From Scytalidium lignicola (taxonomy: Eukaryota; Ascomycota; Leotiomycetes): DNA of 64,000 nt. Below the pieces are notes generated by a model. That model had not been told where the DNA came from. It did no database searches and saw nothing but the letters and a program-made list of their open reading frames with translations. A program made the translations under genes and the position numbers. Of this stretch, positions 1 through 9,781 are shown piece by piece; position 1 is the stretch's first letter; every line of letters starts with the position of its first letter. Location of the stretch: assembly GCA_002812745.2 (NCBI GenBank), contig NCSJ02000031.1, forward strand, positions 124,001 through 188,000. Reading direction: 5' to 3'.

Positions 1-474
1 ATCTTTGGTTCCGCGAAGTGCAGAAATTATAGTTGCTGGTGCATAGCCACGTGCAACTTCCTTTAGAATTAGCTTTCGGAGAAATCCGTTCCGTTTAATA
101 GCGTCGCTTTCGTCCAGGGTATGACTATGATTGGTTGTTTGTTCCCCACTGGAATAGAACTCCACGTGATCGGGATATTCTAGCATTCGAAAAGTAACAC
201 CACATGATGGTTTGACCCTTTTCGGAGGAGCACGACCTGACTGGCCAGAAGGAACTCCTTTTCGCCTTACTCGTTTGAAGCGACAGCTGACATAACGTAT
301 TGTATGGGGAACGGGGTACCTCACGACACGAGCTTTCCTAATCGAGTAAACGTTGTCAATGAAAGGCCAAAGTAGGTTGTAATCGGCTGTAGTAATCGAG
401 AATGGAACAGGAAGGCCGAAAAGTAAGTCACGTGAACGTGACAGGTCTTGTGGTAGAGTATTGAGGGTCTCCAT
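1..474 (-). CDS. Probable MULE-type transposase / FAR1-like protein, N-terminal part (runs off window)
   Basis: An uninterrupted reading frame of 158 codons starts at the ATG at 474-472 and is still open at base 1, so the C-terminus lies outside the window. The protein has a Cys-Arg-Phe stretch, a basic Arg/Lys/Pro-rich linker, a second Cys (PSCGVTF) and a His pair (NHSH). This C-C-H-H layout resembles the WRKY-GCM1-like zinc-binding domain at the N-terminus of MULE/FAR1 transposases. The following KRNGFLRKLILKEVARGYAP also looks like the linker before a MULE catalytic domain. No catalytic residues are visible because the gene is cut. Family assignment is by motif style only; a domesticated FAR1-like DNA-binding protein is an alternative. 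Confidence 0.4.
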   Translation of the reverse strand, partial: METLNTLPQDLSRSRDLLFGLPVPFSITTADYNLLWPFIDNVYSIRKARVVRYPVPHTIRYVSCRFKRVRRKGVPSGQSGRAPPKRVKPSCGVTFRMLEYPDHVEFYSSGEQTTNHSHTLDESDAIKRNGFLRKLILKEVARGYAPATIISALRGTKD

Positions 475-670
475 GTTTTTAGGAAGTTGGACATAAATGG
501 TGGAAGGTAAGGAGCACTGGGAGGGAAAACATGGTCTTTTATAATTGGCTCGTCTATGTGGGTTGACTTACAGGTTAGATATTTTAGTGGCTTGGCAATT
601 TTAGTGTAAGTGTTGCCATTCCGTGCGCAGCACCAGTAAATATCGTAGCCGTGTCGTTAACTAGATTCTG

Positions 671-758
671 TCGTCAGCTTCTCGCTTGCACGGCTTTCAT
701 CAAATAAGGAAAGCCGTATTGATAGCCGCGCAAGCGAGAAGCCGTACTGATAGCCGAC
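671..758. repeat. Inverted and direct repeat cluster (hairpin-like)
   Basis: A 13-base arm at 677-689 is the exact reverse complement of 730-742. An inner 8-base arm at 691-698 matches 710-717. In addition an 18-base unit (aagccgtaYtgatagccg) occurs at 711-728 and 740-757 with one difference. The unit could form an interrupted stem-loop. It lies between the transposase fragment and the 3' end of ADE16 and may be a MITE remnant or a terminal repeat of the neighbouring element. Confidence 0.6.
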
Positions 759-965
759 TTCGTACAGCACTCCGAATTTCCATCCTCAGGCTGCATACCG
801 AGTATGACGCATCCTGTTTGCATTCTAGATAGCTCTTGCTTTGCCAATAGAGTATATTACTAAACAATGCAAATCTATCCATGGTATTGTATCCTCCCAA
901 GTCCTCCTCAGTGAAAGAAGAATTTTAAACTTTTGGACCATCCTTTGTCCGGAATCTTAGAGCAT

Positions 966-3009
966 TCAATGATGGAATAGACGGAAACTCTGCTCAACAA
1001 ACACAAGCCCAAGTTTCTCAGCCGTCGCAAATACAGCAGAATCATTCTGGCTACCACTTGGTGCTGCGAGATACTTGGCCCCTGACCTAGCAGCTCTGTA
1101 GACATTGTCCGTGAATGGGAACTTGTCCAAGTTAGTATGGTATCCTGAAAAAGTGTAGATAATAGAGTATACTTACGAAAGCATCACTTGAAACAGCAAC
1201 TTCCCCGAGCTTTGCAAGCCACTCTGTTCTCTCCTGCTCTGTGAATGACTCTGGCACTTCTTCGAAGAACGCTTCATATGCTTCCCGTTCGGGTCCATCC
1301 TTTGGTAATTCTCCGCTCACAAGCAAGTCAATTGCATTGCTCTTATCTGCTCTCTTTGTGCCCTTCTTCCATTTGATACCCAAGACACGCGGGTTAAAGC
1401 GCAGCCACCAGTTGTCCGCCTTGTTTCCAGCGAGTCGTGTGCAGTGGATACGGGATTGTTGTCCTGCTCCTAAGCCAATAACCTGACCATTGAGCGCATA
1501 GCAGACGGAATTACTCTGAGTATATTTCAATGAAATTGTAGCTACTGTTAGGTCCCGAAGAGCCGAGTCTGGCAGTGGACTGGATTCTTTAGGAACAATG
1601 ATGGATGAAAATGATTTTGGCGTGACTTGGAAATCATTTCGGTGTTGTGTCATTGTTATACCATAAACGGTTCGTGACTCCTGTGCTGGTGCCTCGTATT
1701 CGGTGTCCATTTGAAGGATCAGGTATTTCCCACCTTTCTTCTTCTTGAGGATTTCCAAAGCTTCTGGTTCATAACCAGCAGCAATTACACCATCGGAAAC
1801 CTCTCTCGAAATGATCTTCGCAGTAGGGACGTCGACGACATCACTTAAAGCAATCATGTCTCCAAAGCTGCTCATTCGATCAGCTCCACGAGCACGAGCA
1901 TAAGCCTGTGCCAGACGAGAGTTCTCTAAACCGACAATGTCATCTACCATATACACCTTCCGCTCATCCGGGTTGAGAGGTACTCCAATAGCAGCGCCAG
2001 CTGGCGAGACATGCTTGAAGCTGGCGGCAGCAGGGTGGCCAAGGGCTGCCTTGAGCTCCTTCACCAAAGCCCAAGCATTGATAGCATCAAGTAAATTAAT
2101 GTAACCAGGCGCGCCACATAGAACCTTGAAAGGAAGCTTGCCAGAGGAAACATAGGCAGCCGCTGGCTTTTGGTGGGGGTTTGCACCGTAACGGAGCGCC
2201 AGGTGTTGGACTCCATCACCTGCATACTTCTTGCGGAAGAAGTCGGAGATCGACGCATCGTAGTCTGCAGTGTGCTCAAATGCCTTCAACGCATACAAAT
2301 TCCGGCTTTTCTCTGTAACTTCACCCTTCTCAAGTTCCTGTAAGAACTCTGGATAGTCCTCAGGATCACTCAAAATAGTGACTCTGGTGTGGTTTTTTGC
2401 AGCAGCCCGAATGAGAGTGACACCTCCGATATCAATTTCTTCGACCGCTTCAGGGATGGTGACATTGATTTTCGCGACGGTATCTTTGAATGGATAAAGG
2501 TTGCAGATCACATAATCAACTTTGTTGATATTCTGTTCTGCCAGGTCCTTTTCATCTGATGCAAGGTCTCGTGCAAGAATTCCAGCGTGAACCTATGCCT
2601 AGATATTAGTATATTGATGTGCCTTAAAGCTCGAGACAACCATCTAGGCTGCGCTACAGCAATTGATTTTCACTTTCATACCGCCGGATGTAGGGTCTTC
2701 ACTCTTCCACTTAAGATTTCTGGAGATCGCGTAATGGCAGAAACATCTCTGTGAAACGGTTAACAATGATAACTCAAATGCATTTCAAAGACCGAGACTT
2801 ACTCAACAGGAAACCCAGACTCTCTAATCATTCTAGCTGTGCCACCAGATGCGAGAAGGCGGACATTGTGCTTGATTAGCCCTTTGGCAAGGTCGAGTAG
2901 ACCAGTCTTGTCATAGACAGAAATGATGGCTATAATAGAGCACAATGGTCAATACGGCAGCCGGCGCAAAATATTTAGAACATTCACCTGTCTTTTGGCC
3001 GGTAGACAT
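966..3009 (-). CDS. ADE16: Bifunctional AICAR transformylase / IMP cyclohydrolase
   Basis: Catalyses the last two steps of de novo purine synthesis in the cytosol: formylation of AICAR using 10-formyl-THF, then ring closure to IMP. Five exons can be traced: 3009-2988, 2929-2803, 2748-2682, 2592-1177 and 1121-966. They sum to 1788 nt, or 595 aa, the usual length for the family. The N-terminal MGS-like cyclohydrolase domain is seen ([40 protein letters not shown]). The transformylase domain carries the active-site Lys-His in SFKHVSPAG, and [25 protein letters not shown]. The C-terminus ends in the conserved FRLFHH. The last intron has a clear CTAAC branch site at about 1131-1137. The start is the first ATG, giving MSTGQKT before the conserved IISVYDK. 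No damage is visible. S. cerevisiae has two copies (ADE16/ADE17); which one this matches cannot be told. Confidence 0.97.
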
Positions 3010-4966
3010 TTTGGCTAGTCTGGTGTCCCGCAAATTCCAATTAGTATATAAGAAAGCGACAACACTAAACTAAGATTTAAGAGAAAGATACCTTCAATTC
3101 ACAGGGACGATGAAGGACTGATGCATCAGCAGATATGGCCCATTGTGCAAAAAAATAATGTGATCGCGGGGCAGGATTTTTGTGATGGGAGGCGGGGTTG
3201 ATGTGCCTGAAATATGAGGCAATTAGCCCATCCTTCAATTTTTGAGCAGTCCTCTTCTTTCTCCACAAATAGGCATAGACTAATACGGTAGTCTAATGCG
3301 ACAAGAAAGGCCAGGTTACCAGTCCCTGGTCCTAGTTCTGCGCCTTCAGGGAAATCCTTTTTGGCAGAGGTTTTCTTCCTGCATCTGCGTTCAATATACT
3401 CTATCTAGCAGAAGATGAGAGAAGTGAGCAAGACTCTGAAAGCGTGGCAGTACAGAGTACGTCCTCTGTAGACAGAAGCAACTAATACACAAGATGTCAC
3501 TACGAGTAGACTTGGTCTAGACTTATAATGTCATAATACTAATACCACTCCAACAGCTCATCCATCGTCTTCAGCCCTTACAGCAACTCGGACAATGCCG
3601 AGGGGTGATTAAAAAGTTGATATGTATTCGGCCTATGTCTCGTTGTTTTCCATGATTCAAGAGTGGTAGGAGCGTCGAATTGCACCTGACATATTGTAGG
3701 CCTTCACCAGGAATCGGCGATTCATAGTATATTGAACATAGCTTCATTTTCTTCCTTCTTCACGTCTTCGAGCGAGTCCAAGATCGTAATGAAAAAAAGA
3801 ATGAAAGTCAGCCAGTCAGACTTCCATCAACACCCACCCAGTCCCCGAGGCCGAAACCAACAGCGGAAAGGGTCGAGATCATCACCACTCTCTGTACAGC
3901 AACCAGTAGAACTGACTACCGCCATCCTTGCGGACAGTTCGAAAGTACAGGGCTTCACTCTTGGGCGTCGAGGATATCAGTCATCAACCTGGTTGGAGAT
4001 TCTACAGCTTTCTTAGAAAACTCAGAAGGAGACGTAACCTAAAGAAATGATTCTATAGAGTTTGGTCAACATAAGAGAGAAAAGAGGATAGTTGGGAAGG
4101 GAAGCCGAGAATATATACCATATTGCATATGGTCTGTGCACAACGTAAAATATGTGTGTTTGTTTTAGGTGCAAATCCAGGTACCCGTCAGCCCCCTGAT
4201 AAGTTGCAAGCTACGAGCTTATTACTGTAATGAAATAATTCCCAATCTCACCGACCTCACCGACCTCACCGATCAGCCAGTGATACAGCACTGTACGAGC
4301 TACAGTTCTTGATGGTGTCAAGACAGGCACCGCAGATGCCATTGCAGTATTGAAATTGTATTTTAAATCGATGTAGCCGCTAATTAGCACTACAAAGGCA
4401 TGGACAGCACATGCCAAGTCTGCAGTGAAATTCGCAAGCCCATAGCTTGCACCAGTCACCACGTAACAACTGTACAGGGAATCAGCAACAAATATCCCCT
4501 CAGACCCCAGGTCGCTTAAGCTTAAGCTTCTCAGGCCAAAGTTATCGGTACAGTATATACAGGGATATTGTCCACATAAAATCCTTCATTCTCCTAAAAC
4601 GGGGATAATTGTAAGGCAACGATGCTAAAAGTGGCTCAAAATGGCGTATAGGGTCCGAGTGGATAGTATGCAAAGCATTGTAAGGGACCAGTAGAGTAAA
4701 TACCGTACTCTTAATGGCAGCTTTACTGTGTGGAAAGTAAGCACTGGCATAATATGTCAGCCACGTCAAGCCAGTCCCAAAGAAAATAATGTTGAGGGAA
4801 ATATTCTTCCGTGCGACTTTCACAGCTGGCTATCAGTATGAGGGTGTCTTTCCGAGAACTTCCTGGGTTCTCTTTCACACTTCACTCCGCTGAATAGAAG
4901 TAATTGAGGTAGCTGTTTTCTACTCCATTATCTAGGACATTGCACTAATAAGTCTCAGACTCAGAA
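3010..4966. other. Intergenic region with weak ORFs; possible decayed membrane protein at 4211-4823 (-)
   Basis: No gene can be assigned with confidence. On the minus strand two open stretches (4823-4542 and 4462-4211) encode hydrophobic segments such as LNIIFFGTGLTWLTYYASAYF. They lie in different frames without a convincing intron, so a decayed membrane protein gene is possible but unproven. On the plus strand 3732-4016 is open for 94 codons of low-complexity basic/Ser-rich sequence with no recognisable family. A short tandem repeat of ctcaccga (three copies) lies at about 4247-4275. Confidence 0.3.
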
Positions 4967-6055
4967 ATGGCCAGCCTAGCAGAACGCAACAATTTAGTCG
5001 ATATCATACGCCAATCACCTCCCCTCGATGTCGCAGCTCCATACGACGAAGGATTAGTCGAAGGCAAGACCATTCTGATTACAGGCGGCGCCTCAGGTTT
5101 CGGTGAAGGATTTTTCAGAAAATGGGCAGATAATGGGGCAAATGTGATTATTGGAGATGTCAATCGCGAGCGTGGGAAAGCTCTAGTCGACGAAGTCCGA
5201 GCGAAAACTGGCAACGATAACCACCACTTCATTTACTGCGATGTTACGAATTGGCAATCCCAAGTAGATTTCTTTCACGAAGCAATCAAATTGAGTCCTC
5301 ACGGTGGCATTGACGCCGTCGTGGCTAATGCTGGAATCGGAGATGTCCCTTCGACTTTCGAGAACCCGAGGAATCTCGATGCCGATGAGCCCCGTCCGCC
5401 CAATCTCAAATGCTTAAATGTGAATTTAATTGGGGTTCTATACACAACCAATCTAGCACTCTACTACCTACCTCGCAACCCCGGGTCTGAAAAAGCAAGC
5501 CCGACGACAGTTCCCGGCAACTCGCCGCGGGATAGACATATACTCCTCATCGGTTCACTTTCGTCAGTCTTCCCAATTCCGGGTCAGATAATGTATGGTA
5601 TATCGAAACATGCAGTCTTAGGGTTGTTTAGACAGCTAGTCGGTACAACATTTGTGCGCGGCATACGGGTCAACCTCCTTTGTCCTTATTTTATCGATAC
5701 TCCGCTCCTCAGCGGTGCAGCTAGAGTTCTACTTGCAGGCGGCGCGATGGGGAAGCCAGAAGATGTGGTAGATGCCGGTACAAGATTTATGGCAGACAGC
5801 AGTATTGTTGGAAGAGCTCTTGCAGTGGGACCGAAGGTAAAGGTGGATAAGAACATGGAGTTAGTCACGGATAAGGCAGCGGAAGGGACTGAGACTGCTC
5901 TTTTTGAGATTTATGCACATGACTATGTGGAGGTTGAAGCTTTTGTGGCTCGAATTGTGCGAATTATAAACCAAATCGAGGGAAATAGGGGCTGGATTGG
6001 CTGGATAGCTGATATGATACGTGCCATCCGGTATCAATTTGGGAAGAAGAAATAG
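4967..6055 (+). CDS. Short-chain dehydrogenase/reductase (classical SDR)
   Basis: A single-exon gene of 362 aa. The NAD(P)-binding glycine motif TGGASGFGEG is at residues 39-48, the structural NAG at 121-123, and the catalytic Tyr-x3-Lys (YGISK) at 210-214 after a Ser-rich strand (LLIGSLSS). All hallmark residues of a classical SDR are present. The protein is longer than the usual 250-280 aa because of a 30-residue N-terminal lead and a C-terminal tail (about 330-362) with Trp/Ile-rich helices and a KKK end, which could associate with membranes. The substrate is unknown. Weak resemblance to 15-hydroxyprostaglandin-dehydrogenase-like fungal SDRs is noted. It is convergent with the epimerase/reductase gene that ends at 6207. 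Confidence 0.85.
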   Translation: MASLAERNNLVDIIRQSPPLDVAAPYDEGLVEGKTILITGGASGFGEGFFRKWADNGANVIIGDVNRERGKALVDEVRAKTGNDNHHFIYCDVTNWQSQVDFFHEAIKLSPHGGIDAVVANAGIGDVPSTFENPRNLDADEPRPPNLKCLNVNLIGVLYTTNLALYYLPRNPGSEKASPTTVPGNSPRDRHILLIGSLSSVFPIPGQIMYGISKHAVLGLFRQLVGTTFVRGIRVNLLCPYFIDTPLLSGAARVLLAGGAMGKPEDVVDAGTRFMADSSIVGRALAVGPKVKVDKNMELVTDKAAEGTETALFEIYAHDYVEVEAFVARIVRIINQIEGNRGWIGWIADMIRAIRYQFGKKK

Positions 6056-6206
6056 GCTATCAATTCTTGGTTTTCATACTCTTATTTCTTGTGATAGATA
6101 GATATGATAAGATGCACGCGTAAGAGTTACATGTAGAGGAAAGGCTTGATTCTCATTACTCATATCTAGTCTAACTACTATGTATAGATATCTATACATG
6201 TTAAAT

Positions 6207-7153
6207 CTATTTGATACCAGCAGCAGCCATTCTCTGGAAGCAAAGCTTGTAGGCTTCGTGGATCTCTGGGACTTCAATTCCATACTCCTTTAACTTCTTG
6301 TCCAGCTTTGTTGTGTCAAGCTTGCAATTGCTTCGTCCAGCCTTAATGACCTTTGACTGCTCCTCAAGGGTGAAGTTCTTCCATGTGAAGTCGGGTCTGA
6401 CATACTGCTTAAACAAGCTGAGAACTTCATTATGCGAGATGGCACCTGGGTTGGTGAAGTTGTAGACGCCTGTGTCATAGTGCTCAGCCATGACAATCGA
6501 ACCTGGCAGCAAATCGTGGAGAATTGAGTTAGAGTTCGGGATGTCTACTACGCGCTCATATTTGGAGATTTTGGTAACGAAGTTACGAGAGTGCAGATCA
6601 TCACTAACGGGCATACGGAGACGGAGAATAAGAGCGTTCTTGTAAGTTTTCATGACCTATTATTATTAGCCTTCTGTTCATTTGAGTTGCGGATAATTCA
6701 TATACTAACAGCTTCAACGTGTGCCTTAGTTTCCGAGTAGAAGGATCCGTCAAAGTTGGCTAGATCAGTCTCAGTATATCCAGGTCCGCCCATTGGGTGC
6801 TTCTCATCGTAGGTGTAGATACACCCAGTGGCAAAGACGGTAATATGGATTCCCTCGAGAAAGCAGCAGTCTGCAAGGTTCAAGGTACCGATAACATTGC
6901 TTCGGATAGTCTCCTCCTTGTGGTCTTCGCACCAGTCAACATTTGGTCGTCCAGTGCAACCAGCACAGTTAAAGACGTGAGTCGGCTTGACTTTTTTAAG
7001 CTCCTGGAGAACGGCTTCTCGGTCTTGCATACGGACTGTCGTAGTATAAACCTCTTTACCCTGGCTCTTGAGGAGATCCCTAAGGTGGCCCGCCACCCAC
7101 CCTTCACCTCCCCAGATCAGAAATACGGGCTTTCTTGTTTCTTGCGTTGCCAT
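6207..7153 (-). CDS. UDP-4-keto-6-deoxyglucose 3,5-epimerase/4-reductase (nucleotide-rhamnose synthase)
   Basis: Two exons, 7153-6710 and 6656-6207, give 297 aa. The intron has a GTTAGT donor and a TAATAG acceptor. The protein is an extended SDR: Rossmann motif WGGEGWVAGHL near the N-terminus, FNCAGCTGRPNVDWCE, and the catalytic YSETK. This pattern matches the NRS/ER-type bifunctional epimerase/reductases that turn UDP-4-keto-6-deoxyglucose into UDP-rhamnose in plants and fungi; a Botrytis cinerea enzyme of this type has been described. It would supply rhamnose for cell-wall or extracellular glycans and needs a partner 4,6-dehydratase, which is not in this window. The fungal family is about 300 aa, so the protein looks complete. 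Confidence 0.85.
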
Positions 7154-7524
7154 GATTTATTGCGATTGTTGCTTGTAGTACTTTCTAGGGAAAGAGAAGA
7201 CTGAGAACAATAGTTGATATGTAAGCACTCGATGTCTTCTAATATAAACGAGGGGATGTGGGTTGTTTGACTTGCTGAGGTCCGTGTCCCGTAGTCGTGG
7301 GAAATTGTAAGCCTGTCACGGACCTCCTGTTTCTCACCGCTGATTGCCCCTCGTCAGCTCTCGGAACATAGTTAACCCGCGAGAGGCACAATCGGAAAAA
7401 TAATAAATAATTCCTTCACCGCCTCCGTGGGAAACAGTAAGGAAATTATTCTGCCGTGCATAATTCCAGTTTTCAACATACACCCCGCTCTCATCGCAAA
7501 TATCACTTGCTTTTAGCGGACAAT

Positions 7525-8748
7525 ATGGAGGGCCAGAAAATCAAACCTATTCACAGTCTTGTACTAGATGCAGGACCTATTATCAAAAATGACCCACCGG
7601 TATCAACCTTGCTAGCCCAAGCAGAAGCTCTGTACACAACTCAGGATGTTCTTGAAGAAATTCGTGATCCAGTTACCAGGTCTCGATTTGAGACTACGCT
7701 GCTGCCGTTCTTGACGTTAAGATCTCCTAAGTCAGAAAGTATAAAAGTTATAACGGATTTTGCTCGGAGAACAGGAGACCTTGAAGTGCTCAGTCGACAA
7801 GATATCAGGCTGATGGCATTGACCTATGAGCTGGAATGTGAACGAAATGGAGGAGACTGGCGATTACGCAGTGTGCCTGGACAAAAGAGATTGAACGGTT
7901 CTCCACCAGTATCAAAGACTTCTGACTCGGTTGCAGAAGTTGCGCCTCCCAAAGCTCAGGCAGGGGACGAAATAGTAGATTCTTCAGCGACTCCAACTAC
8001 AGATGAGGTAGCAGAGGCCCTTGAATCTACACACATAGATGCGACGAGCGAAGATTCTAAATCTACCGCCGATGCTGTTATTGCTGCGGAGACCTCATCA
8101 GATTCAGAGGGAAGTGATGAAGAAGGCTGGATCACTCCATCCAATTTGAAAAAACACCAAGAAATGAATGCGAGTAAGACAGCTGAACCTCAAGAAGAAC
8201 AGAAGGTATTGCAGGTAGCTCTGATCACAACGGATTTTGCCGTCCAGAATACCACCATGATGATGAATCTCAATAATGTATCTTCATCATTACAACGAAT
8301 CACCTATCTCAAGACTTATGTCCTGAGGTGTCATGCCTGTTTCTCTATTACGAAGAACATGAGTAGGCAGTTCTGTGCGCGATGTGGAAAGCCAACATTA
8401 CTTCGCGTGTCGTGCTCAACAGATAAGAATGGAAATTTCAAGGTCCATCTCAAGAAGAATATGCAATGGAATAATCGTGGAAATGTTTATAGCATTCCTA
8501 AACCTGTTGCTGGTTCTGCAAATGGAAAATTGGTTTCTGGGGGTGGGAAAGGTGGATGGGGACAAGAGTTGATTCTAGCGGAGGATCAAAAGGAATATGT
8601 GAATGCGATGACAACAGCCAAGAGGAGAAAGGACAAGGACTTGATGGATGAAGATTATTTACCAAATATCCTATCTGGAGATCGGGGTAGGAACGGCGGT
8701 AGGCAAAAGGTCGGTGCAGGAAGAAATGTTAACTCGAAGAGACGATGA
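7525..8748 (+). CDS. NOB1: 20S pre-rRNA D-site endonuclease Nob1
   Basis: A single-exon gene encoding 407 aa. Nob1 cleaves 20S pre-rRNA at site D to make mature 18S rRNA in late cytoplasmic 40S particles. The N-terminal PIN domain starts at HSLVLDAGPII (first catalytic Asp) and includes TTQDVLEEIRD. An acidic, low-complexity linker follows (about residues 140-230, ending in GSDEEGWITPSNL). Next is the core segment TTDFAVQNTTMMMNLNN. The zinc ribbon is CHACFSITKNMSRQFCARCG, with all four cysteines. The C-terminus is Lys/Arg-rich. The start chosen is the Met in MEGQKIKP; an upstream in-frame Met at 7456 would add 23 residues that do not resemble the family. Confidence 0.96.
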   Translation: MEGQKIKPIHSLVLDAGPIIKNDPPVSTLLAQAEALYTTQDVLEEIRDPVTRSRFETTLLPFLTLRSPKSESIKVITDFARRTGDLEVLSRQDIRLMALTYELECERNGGDWRLRSVPGQKRLNGSPPVSKTSDSVAEVAPPKAQAGDEIVDSSATPTTDEVAEALESTHIDATSEDSKSTADAVIAAETSSDSEGSDEEGWITPSNLKKHQEMNASKTAEPQEEQKVLQVALITTDFAVQNTTMMMNLNNVSSSLQRITYLKTYVLRCHACFSITKNMSRQFCARCGKPTLLRVSCSTDKNGNFKVHLKKNMQWNNRGNVYSIPKPVAGSANGKLVSGGGKGGWGQELILAEDQKEYVNAMTTAKRRKDKDLMDEDYLPNILSGDRGRNGGRQKVGAGRNVNSKRR

Positions 8749-9781
8749 GTCAGAATGCAAATGAATTTCATGAAACAGGTTGGATACTGTTGGCGTTGAA
8801 TGGGTCTGGGTCATGTCTTGCGCTCATGCGTATTCCAGTTTTATTCACTAGAAGAGTATAGGAAGATAGCAAGATACTACTACAAAATTTTATATTTAGA
8901 ATTGCTATCTACTTTGATACTTATATAACTACAGCTATGCTTCCAAACTCGAGTAAGAAATCAATATTTGGACACGAAGACCAAGATTTATTGACAGAAG
9001 AAGGACTGCATTCTTTAGACATCATAGTTGCGAGAATATTCATCCTTTTGTATCATGAGACATATCTATTAACTTGTTTAAGATTCAAAATAGATGTAGG
9101 CGGAGTGGGTTGTCTAGCGGGAAGAGTGGCAGGGGGAACCCTTCCAATGAAACGGATGGTATGCGGACGCGGACGGAGAGCGGGAGGTTTAACGTTAACC
9201 CATTTCACACGTGGAGTAAAGGCTTGATTTTTCCGATAAACGCGTTAATTAACGAACGAGAGGGGCATCGATCTACCTGGTACACGTACGTTAACGAACG
9301 TGCTGATATCAATATACCTCGGCTTGTGGTGCTTACCACCGTTACTTAACATGTCTCACTAGTTAGCTCCGCAATTACATTGCTGCCTATTGTCGATGCC
9401 AGAATGCCTGCTCCGGGGTGCTGGCGGAGTTCGTTGTGTCCGTCTCCGTGAAATTGGAACTCCATTGCATATACGACAGTTTACTTTGAAAATGCATATC
9501 CATATAATATACAAGCTGCTTGGTTGAAATCTAAAATCCTATGCTTGGTTTGCAATATTATTCGTAGAAGGTATCGAGTAATATGGACCTGGGCCTGCAT
9601 ACGTAGGCACCGTCCCTAGTTGCTGGAGAAAGGAGGAACTCCATTGGGGTGTCTGTTTTGGGTAATTGCCAGTAGGGTCATCATATTATGCCAACAAAAG
9701 AAGAAGAAGAAGAAGAAGAAGAAAAGGTAAAATAGATAGTACCAGGCGATTGGACGTAGACATGGCTTGTTGATATAACAT
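8749..9781. other. Intergenic region with an AAG microsatellite
   Basis: No gene is supported. Open stretches at 8937-9349 have no recognisable protein character. A pure purine microsatellite of (AAG)n lies at about 9697-9724. Two gttaacgaacg-like units occur between 9240 and 9302. Confidence 0.5.

Noticed and set aside
700..1105. Small open frames at the 3' side of ADE16
   Set aside because: They overlap the repeat cluster or the real last exon of ADE16 in another frame.
4211..4823. Two hydrophobic minus-strand frames as a membrane protein gene
   Set aside because: No consistent frame, intron or family match; kept only as a note in the intergenic entry.
8937..9349. Plus-strand open frames of about 90 codons
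   Set aside because: No family character and no splice signals; low-complexity and overlapping frames.
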